DNA from: VXMO01 sp034422835
GTDB lineage: Bacteria > Chloroflexota > Dehalococcoidia > UBA6926
DNA: 64,000 nucleotides
Assembly (NCBI GenBank): GCA_034422835.1
Contig: DAOUJJ010000014.1
Span: forward strand, 1-64,000
Direction: 5' to 3'
Under the pieces are notes generated by a model. It made no database searches. It was not told where the DNA came from and was given only the letters and a program-made list of their open reading frames with translations. The position numbers and the translations under genes are program-made. Positions within the stretch are counted from its first letter, which is position 1. Each line of letters opens with the position of its first letter. Below, one piece after another: positions 59,686-64,000 of the stretch.

Positions 59686-60876
59686 TTACCGCGGCAGCCC
59701 CAGCCCCCGCTGCGCAATGATGTTCAACTGGATCTCACGCCCGCCGCCGGCGAACCGGTTCATCCAGCTCAGGTAGGAGTTCACCGCCGGGTATCCGCTC
59801 AGCGGCGCGCGTGGCTCGCCGACGGTCATGGCGGAGTCCTGCCCGAGTATCCGCGCAATCGTCTCATACACCCGGGGCGTCATCTCATCGTGGAACAGCT
59901 TGGAGAACGCCGCCTCCATCATCGGGACCTCGCCCTTGCTCTGGATCGACGCGACCTGCAAGGCGAGCATCCGTCCCGTCTCGATCAGGATTCGCGCCTC
60001 CGCCAGCAGATGCCGTGCTCGCGCGTCGTCGATAAGCCGACCACCGTTGATGCGGGCATCGCGGGCGTAGTCGATGAATCGCTCAAGGTCGCGCAGCCGC
60101 CGCGCCGGCGCCTCGATCTGCGAGCGTTCAAAGGAGAGCGTTGTCATGGCGGCGTACCAGCCGCGGTTTTCCTCACCGATGACGTTGCGAGAGGGAACGC
60201 GGACGTTGTCCAAGAAGATCTCGCTCCAGCGGCGCCGTCCAAGCGCGTCCATCAATGGCCGCTTGACGACGCCCGGCGTATTCATGTCGATGATCAGGTA
60301 CGAAATGCCGCGGTGTTTCGGAGCGTCCGGGTCTGTCCGCACCAGGTAGTGACCCCAGTCGACCCATGGATGATGGCCCTGGCTGTTCCAGATTTTTTGT
60401 CCTGTGACAACCCAGTCGTCGCCATCCCTGACGGCGCGGGTTTGCAGGTTGGCGAGGTCTGCGCCCGCGTTGGGCTCGCTGAACCCCTGCGACCATGAGA
60501 TGAGCTCGCCGCTGGCGATCTTTGGCAGGAAGAAGTCCCTCTGCCAGCGTTGCCCGTGGAACATGAGCATGGGCGCCTCAAAGCCGGGCTGGGCGATGGG
60601 CGCGCCGCGGTAGGCCATCTCCTCGCGGTAGGCGATCTGCGTCGTGAAGGGAACGGCCTGCCCGCCGTACTCACGCGGCCAGTGCATCGTGTACCAGCCC
60701 TTGTCGGCCAACTTGCGCGTGAACTCCTGGAACAGGACCTCGTCCTCAGGCGTATCGACATCGTAGGAATAGACGGAATTGATGTGCGACTCGTATGGAG
60801 AGTGCCAGTTCGTCTCTACGAACTCCCGCACCTCTCGCTTCAGGGCCTCATCCTGCTCTGAATAACTGAAGTCCAT
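59686..60876 (-). CDS. Acyl-CoA dehydrogenase (paralogue 2)
   Basis: A 396-residue flavoprotein with WSQGFSEPNAGADLANLQTR, DDWVVTGQKIWNSQG and C-terminal YLSWMNRFAGGGREIQLNII, the same length as paralogue 1. The two may be isoenzymes or the two subunits of a heteromer, as in some actinobacterial steroid side-chain dehydrogenases. ATG 60876 was chosen at MDFSYS. The CaiB-type gene follows on the same strand. Confidence 0.93.
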   Translation of the reverse strand: MDFSYSEQDEALKREVREFVETNWHSPYESHINSVYSYDVDTPEDEVLFQEFTRKLADKGWYTMHWPREYGGQAVPFTTQIAYREEMAYRGAPIAQPGFEAPMLMFHGQRWQRDFFLPKIASGELISWSQGFSEPNAGADLANLQTRAVRDGDDWVVTGQKIWNSQGHHPWVDWGHYLVRTDPDAPKHRGISYLIIDMNTPGVVKRPLMDALGRRRWSEIFLDNVRVPSRNVIGEENRGWYAAMTTLSFERSQIEAPARRLRDLERFIDYARDARINGGRLIDDARARHLLAEARILIETGRMLALQVASIQSKGEVPMMEAAFSKLFHDEMTPRVYETIARILGQDSAMTVGEPRAPLSGYPAVNSYLSWMNRFAGGGREIQLNIIAQRGLGLPR

Positions 60877-60907
60877 GACGCTATCCTCCGTCATTCCCGC
60901 CTGTCCG

Positions 60908-60933
60908 CGCCGCCACTATGCGCCCGTTTCTAT
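60908..60933. promoter_or_regulatory. Shared 26-base motif upstream of acyl-CoA dehydrogenase 2
   Basis: The same core as 59552-59577 (ACTATGCGCCCGTTT), 32 bases from the start codon. On the minus strand TTGATT lies 18 bases before CATAGT, a possible promoter. GCGCATAG occurs twice in it. Confidence 0.5.
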
Positions 60934-60987
60934 GCGCCAATCAAGGCCGCGCTTGGAGCAAAATGGAACAAATCATCCAAAAAGGGG

Positions 60988-61016
60988 TTGACAAGCGAAC
61001 GCACGTTCGGTAAAGT
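60988..61016 (+). promoter_or_regulatory. SOS-type promoter with LexA box, target unclear
   Basis: -35 TTGACA (60988-60993), 17 bases, -10 TAAAGT (61011-61016). The spacer holds CGAACGCACGTTCG (60996-61009), a perfect palindrome matching the Gram-positive LexA consensus and placed exactly as in the recN promoter. Downstream is a 240-base stretch without a convincing gene and then speD. Confidence 0.7.
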
Positions 61017-61112
61017 GTTTTCACTCCTCCTTCTCCCTCAACCATCTCCCCGCGCAAAAGGATGGATGGGAGAAAGGCGCTTCCCAAGGGTAGGGGAAAG
61101 TGCCAAAGAGAT

Positions 61113-61140
61113 GCGGCGGAACGCCCAGGCGTTCCGCCGC
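61113..61140. other. Strong inverted repeat in the speD upstream region
   Basis: GCGGCGGAACGCC and GGCGTTCCGCCGC are perfect 13-base arms with two bases between. It is followed by AGTCTTGTT rather than a T run, so it is not a clear terminator. A 44-codon frame (61066-61200, MGERRFPRVG start) crosses it, with weak support. Confidence 0.6.
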
Positions 61141-61186
61141 AGTCTTGTTGGTGGTGGCACGTGCCGAAGGACGCGTGTTTTTCCTA

Positions 61187-61216
61187 TTGATTCGGCGTGA
61201 ACGCCGCCCGTATAAT
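61187..61216 (+). promoter_or_regulatory. speD promoter
   Basis: -35 TTGATT (61187-61192), 18 bases, perfect -10 TATAAT (61211-61216). The expected start is near 61223, about 34 bases before speD. Confidence 0.7.
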
Positions 61217-61256
61217 GGCGCTTGCGCCAAAAATCTTGATGTGGGGGAAGGTGAGA

Positions 61257-61664
61257 TTGAATGCTCTAGGGACGCATGTGCTGGTGGAACTCCGCGATTG
61301 TGATGCCAATGCGCTTGATGATCTGCAGATCGTTGAATCCACGCTCATCGACACAGCGAGACGTATTGGCGCGACCATTATCGGACACGCATTTCACCAG
61401 TTCAGCCCCCAGGGCGTTACCGGCGTCGTCATCATCGCCGAATCTCACATCTGTATTCACACGTGGCCGGAGCACCGCTACGCCGCGGTTGATATCTTCA
61501 CGTGCGGCGACACGTCACGTCTTGAAGAGGCCACCCAGCATATCGCCGATGCTTTCGGTTCGCAGGATTGGTCGGTTGTCACACTCCAGCGCGGGCAGAT
61601 AGACCCCTCCCTGAGCACGGTAACGCGAGCGGAGCCAGATTTCGCCGGTGTCGCGGGCGCCTGA
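61257..61664 (+). CDS. speD: S-adenosylmethionine decarboxylase proenzyme
   Basis: A 135-residue bacterial class 1B SpeD that self-cleaves to a pyruvoyl enzyme and makes decarboxylated SAM for spermidine synthesis. The cleavage serine is in AESHICIHTWPE; FTCGD and SPQGVTGVVIIAESH are typical. TTG 61257 (LNALGTHVLVEL, with GGGGGAAGG upstream) fits the family start; ATG 61239 would add six residues. The last bases overlap speE. Confidence 0.93.
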   Translation: MNALGTHVLVELRDCDANALDDLQIVESTLIDTARRIGATIIGHAFHQFSPQGVTGVVIIAESHICIHTWPEHRYAAVDIFTCGDTSRLEEATQHIADAFGSQDWSVVTLQRGQIDPSLSTVTRAEPDFAGVAGA

Positions 61665-62679
61665 CCAATCGGCTGCGGGCAATGGTCCGACCAGCCAAGA
61701 CGCGCTTCCTTATTCCAGCAAAGAGTGGACGACGGAGGCCGTCACACCCGCCCTCCATCAACTGACTCGCATCAGCAGCGTCGTCTATTCAGGCCGCACA
61801 AAATACCAGCAGGTTGAGATTTTCGACACCGAGCCCTTTGGCCGCGTCCTGCGCCTTGATGGCAAGACGCAGTCCAGCCAATCGGATGAGTACGTCTATC
61901 ACGAGGCTCTTGTTCACCCGGTGATGCTCCATCACCCCGCGCCGCGCCGCGTGTTCATTGGCGGGGGCGGTGAGGGTGCCACATTAAGGGAAGTGCTGCG
62001 GCATCGCTCCGTTGAGAGCGTCGTGATGGTCGATCTCGATGAAGAGGTCGTGAACCTCTGCAAGGAATATCTGCCCACATGGCACCAGGGTGCGTTTGAC
62101 GATCCACGTGTCGAGCTGCGTCATGAGGATGCGCTTGCCTACCTTGAAAACGCCGATAAGCCGTTTGATGTGATGATTCTCGACCTCGTGGACCCCATGG
62201 AGGCCGGCCCCGCCTACCGTCTCTATACGCAGGAGTTCTATCGCATGGCGAGTGATCAACTGACGGATTACGGCGCGCTCGTTGTGCAGTCTGGCCCGGC
62301 CATCGCGGGCATGACGGCGGGGCCCGCGACCGACGCCAACAGCCATGAGCCGGAGGCGCTCACTGACCTTGTGCGCGGATTCACGGCGCTCTATCACACG
62401 TTGGACTCCGTCTTTCCGGTCGTCACCGGCTACAGCCCCGTGATCATGGACTTCGGCGGCGCGTGGAGCTTTGTCCTGGCGTCAAAGAGTGGCGAGAATC
62501 CCGCCGGGCTTGCGCCGGAGCAGGTTGACGCGCTCATCGCAGATCGCATCAATGTTAGCCTCCGCTATTACGACGGAATAACGCATCGCCACATCTTCTC
62601 GCTCCCGAAGCCCCTGCGGGATGCCTTGGCAGCGGAGACGTGGATCGTCACTGAGGAGCATCCGCTCCTCGTTCCGTAA
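61648..62679 (+). CDS. speE: Polyamine aminopropyltransferase (spermidine synthase)
   Basis: A 343-residue enzyme transferring the aminopropyl group from decarboxylated SAM to putrescine or another polyamine. Motifs are QVEIFDTEPFGRVLRLDGKT, YHEALVHPVM, FIGGGGEGATLREVLRH and ILDLVDPMEAGPAYRLYTQE. The usual catalytic DSSDP-type segment reads DLVDPM, so acceptor choice could differ. The N-terminal 35 residues are extra. GTG 61648 overlaps speD by 17 bases. Confidence 0.92.
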   Translation: MSRAPDQSAAGNGPTSQDALPYSSKEWTTEAVTPALHQLTRISSVVYSGRTKYQQVEIFDTEPFGRVLRLDGKTQSSQSDEYVYHEALVHPVMLHHPAPRRVFIGGGGEGATLREVLRHRSVESVVMVDLDEEVVNLCKEYLPTWHQGAFDDPRVELRHEDALAYLENADKPFDVMILDLVDPMEAGPAYRLYTQEFYRMASDQLTDYGALVVQSGPAIAGMTAGPATDANSHEPEALTDLVRGFTALYHTLDSVFPVVTGYSPVIMDFGGAWSFVLASKSGENPAGLAPEQVDALIADRINVSLRYYDGITHRHIFSLPKPLRDALAAETWIVTEEHPLLVP

Positions 62680-62765
62680 ACGGATGCGCGGCATTAAGCT
62701 ATGTGCGTCATAATGGCATTCACAATGACTATGGTGCGAACAGCCGCACGGGAGGTAGGTGGATC

Positions 62766-64000
62766 ATGCCGCGTCTAACCGGAGGACAGGCTCTTGTGCA
62801 GGCTCTCAAGCGCGAGGGTGTTGAAGTAATCTTTGGGCTGCCCGGCGTGCAGCTCGATTGGGCGTTTGATGCGCTGTATGACGAACAGGACTCCATCCGT
62901 GTGATTCACACGCGGCATGAACAGGGCACGTCATACATGGCGGACGGCTACGCTCGCTCAACCGGCAAGATCGGGGTCTGCCTCGTTGTTCCGGGGCCCG
63001 GGCTCTTGAACGCGGCGGCGGGGTTGTCGACCGCCTATGCCACCAACTCCCGCGTGCTCTGCATTGCCGGACAGATTCCCACGCACCATCTCGGCAAGGG
63101 CAGGGGCGCGCTGCATGAGATCAAGAACCAGCTTGAGACCATCGACGCCGTCACCAAGTGGGCCGGACGCGCCATGGACGCGACGGATGTGCCCGGCCTG
63201 GTCAATGAGGCCTTTTATCAACTCAAGTCCGGCAGGCCGCGCCCGGTGGAGATCGAGGTGCCGGTGGATGTCCTGATGACAGAGGCTGACGTTGAGTTCT
63301 ATGAGCCGGGAATGCCTCATGCGATTGAGGGAGACCCGGAACTGCTGGAAAAGGCGGCGCAGGCGCTCGGAAACTCCGAGCGGCCACTGATCTTCGTCGG
63401 CGGTGGAATCATCAGCAGTGAGGCTACCCGGGAACTGCAGGAACTGGCGGAGATGCTTGGCGCTCCGGTGATCATTTCCCAGAACGGACGCGGGGCGCTT
63501 TCAGATCGCCACCCACTCGCCCTGCCCGGCATTGCCGCCTATGATTTGCTGCCCAATGCGGACGTCATTCTCGCGGTTGGCACGCGATTCGTGATGCCCG
63601 GCCCCAACCCGTATCCGAGAGATGAGGACCAGACCGTCATCCACGTTGATATTGATGATTCCGAACTGGATAGGAACGTCGCGCCGGACCTTGGCATCGT
63701 TTCCGACGCGAAGGCGGCGCTTGCCGATCTCATCCGACGTGTTCCGCGCCACAACAAGTCCCGCGAATCACGCGACGAGGAGATGGCCGCCGTCCGTGCA
63801 ACAGTGCAGGAAAAGCTGGCGTCCATGTCGCCCGTTTCCGAGTTTGCCGGAGCGATTCGCACGGCGCTGCCGGAGGAGGGCATCTTCGTGACGGAGGTCA
63901 CGCAGGTCGGGTACTTCTCTAACCAGGGTTTCCCGGTCTATTCACCGCGCAGCTACATCGGCGCGGGCTACCAGGGCACGCTCGGTTACGGTTTCAATAC
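62766..64000 (+). CDS. Thiamine-diphosphate enzyme, acetolactate-synthase-like (partial)
   Basis: The first 411 codons of a ThDP-dependent enzyme, cut by the window end. The start is MPRLTGGQALVQALKREG. The cofactor-activating glutamate is in THRHEQGTSYMADGYARST-like context (HTRHEQGTSYMADGYAR). VVPGPGLLNAAAGLSTAY, VFVGGGIISS-like central domain (IFVGGGIISSEATREL) and AGYQGTLGYG near the cut follow. Acetolactate synthase, oxalyl-CoA decarboxylase and glyoxylate carboligase relatives cannot be separated without the C-terminus. GGGAGG lies upstream of ATG 62766. Confidence 0.88.
   Translation, partial: MPRLTGGQALVQALKREGVEVIFGLPGVQLDWAFDALYDEQDSIRVIHTRHEQGTSYMADGYARSTGKIGVCLVVPGPGLLNAAAGLSTAYATNSRVLCIAGQIPTHHLGKGRGALHEIKNQLETIDAVTKWAGRAMDATDVPGLVNEAFYQLKSGRPRPVEIEVPVDVLMTEADVEFYEPGMPHAIEGDPELLEKAAQALGNSERPLIFVGGGIISSEATRELQELAEMLGAPVIISQNGRGALSDRHPLALPGIAAYDLLPNADVILAVGTRFVMPGPNPYPRDEDQTVIHVDIDDSELDRNVAPDLGIVSDAKAALADLIRRVPRHNKSRESRDEEMAAVRATVQEKLASMSPVSEFAGAIRTALPEEGIFVTEVTQVGYFSNQGFPVYSPRSYIGAGYQGTLGYGFN

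Noticed and set aside
61113..61140. Rho-independent terminator before speD
   Set aside because: The stem is strong but no T run follows on either strand.
61066..61200. 44-codon gene under the orphan SOS promoter
   Set aside because: Start context is weak, it runs through a perfect inverted repeat and shows no domain; kept only as a possibility in the finding.
61021..61230. Minus-strand 69-codon frame across the SOS/speD upstream region
   Set aside because: No ribosome binding site, no motif, and it crosses two plus-strand promoter elements.

Overview
The window is a piece of a high-GC bacterial genome and starts at what looks like a contig edge (a poly-C run). The gene content suggests an uncultivated Chloroflexota lineage of the SAR202/Dehalococcoidia type. 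This is inferred from content only: no rRNA gene is present. The supporting traits are a B12-dependent ribonucleotide reductase, paralogous acyl-CoA dehydrogenases with a CaiB/BaiF CoA-transferase, a lone CoxL-like molybdenum hydroxylase subunit, actinobacterial-looking families (DUF3090, SCO1664), and short palindromic intergenic repeats. Ribosome binding sites of AGGAGG type and TTGACA/TATAAT-like promoters with 17-base spacers are easy to find, so several regulatory calls could be made directly from sequence.

Layout. 0-6 kb: a secreted beta-sandwich protein, tsaE-tsaB, a methyltransferase and a zinc alcohol dehydrogenase. 6-7.8 kb: recN behind a promoter holding a LexA-type box. 7.8-12.7 kb: a five-gene plus-strand cluster (GTP cyclohydrolase II fused to a RibD reductase domain, an MDR dehydrogenase, a PTPS homologue lacking the catalytic residues, a glycosyltransferase, a methyltransferase) that looks like a pathway to a modified pterin or pyrimidine of unknown identity. 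12.7-21.5 kb: one minus-strand operon, cysH-cysC-sat-sir-hemD-cysG(N)-cobA/hemD-hemC, combining sulfate assimilation with siroheme synthesis. Its leader has a consensus promoter, an operator-like palindrome, a short upstream reading frame with a Cys-Ser-Cys segment, and a terminator whose 5' arm can also pair with a sequence inside that reading frame. This is a complete candidate cysteine attenuator. 21.6-27.2 kb: two small unknown genes, tmRNA, smpB, and nrdR-nrdJ with paired NrdR boxes. 27.2-35.3 kb: housekeeping and membrane genes (pepA, plsY, a PadR pair, an MFS carrier, yggT, proC) and tRNA-Asn.

35.3-47.3 kb: a CoxL-like subunit, a surface protein with a strongly acidic tail, a metallo-hydrolase, HicAB, a DRTGG/DUF3090/SCO1664 trio, an inositol monophosphatase-family enzyme, a zur-znuC-znuB zinc system, mutM, tRNA-Phe and tRNA-Gly. 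47.3-60.9 kb is more accessory: a zinc-ribbon membrane protein that seems to start at CTG, VapBC, a membrane-tethered HNH nuclease pair, and a lipid-degradation set (DUF35, Ltp2-like thiolase, two MaoC-type hydratase halves, two acyl-CoA dehydrogenases, a double CaiB protein) linked by shared upstream motifs. 60.9-64 kb: an orphan SOS-type promoter, speD-speE, and the start of a thiamine-diphosphate enzyme cut by the window end.
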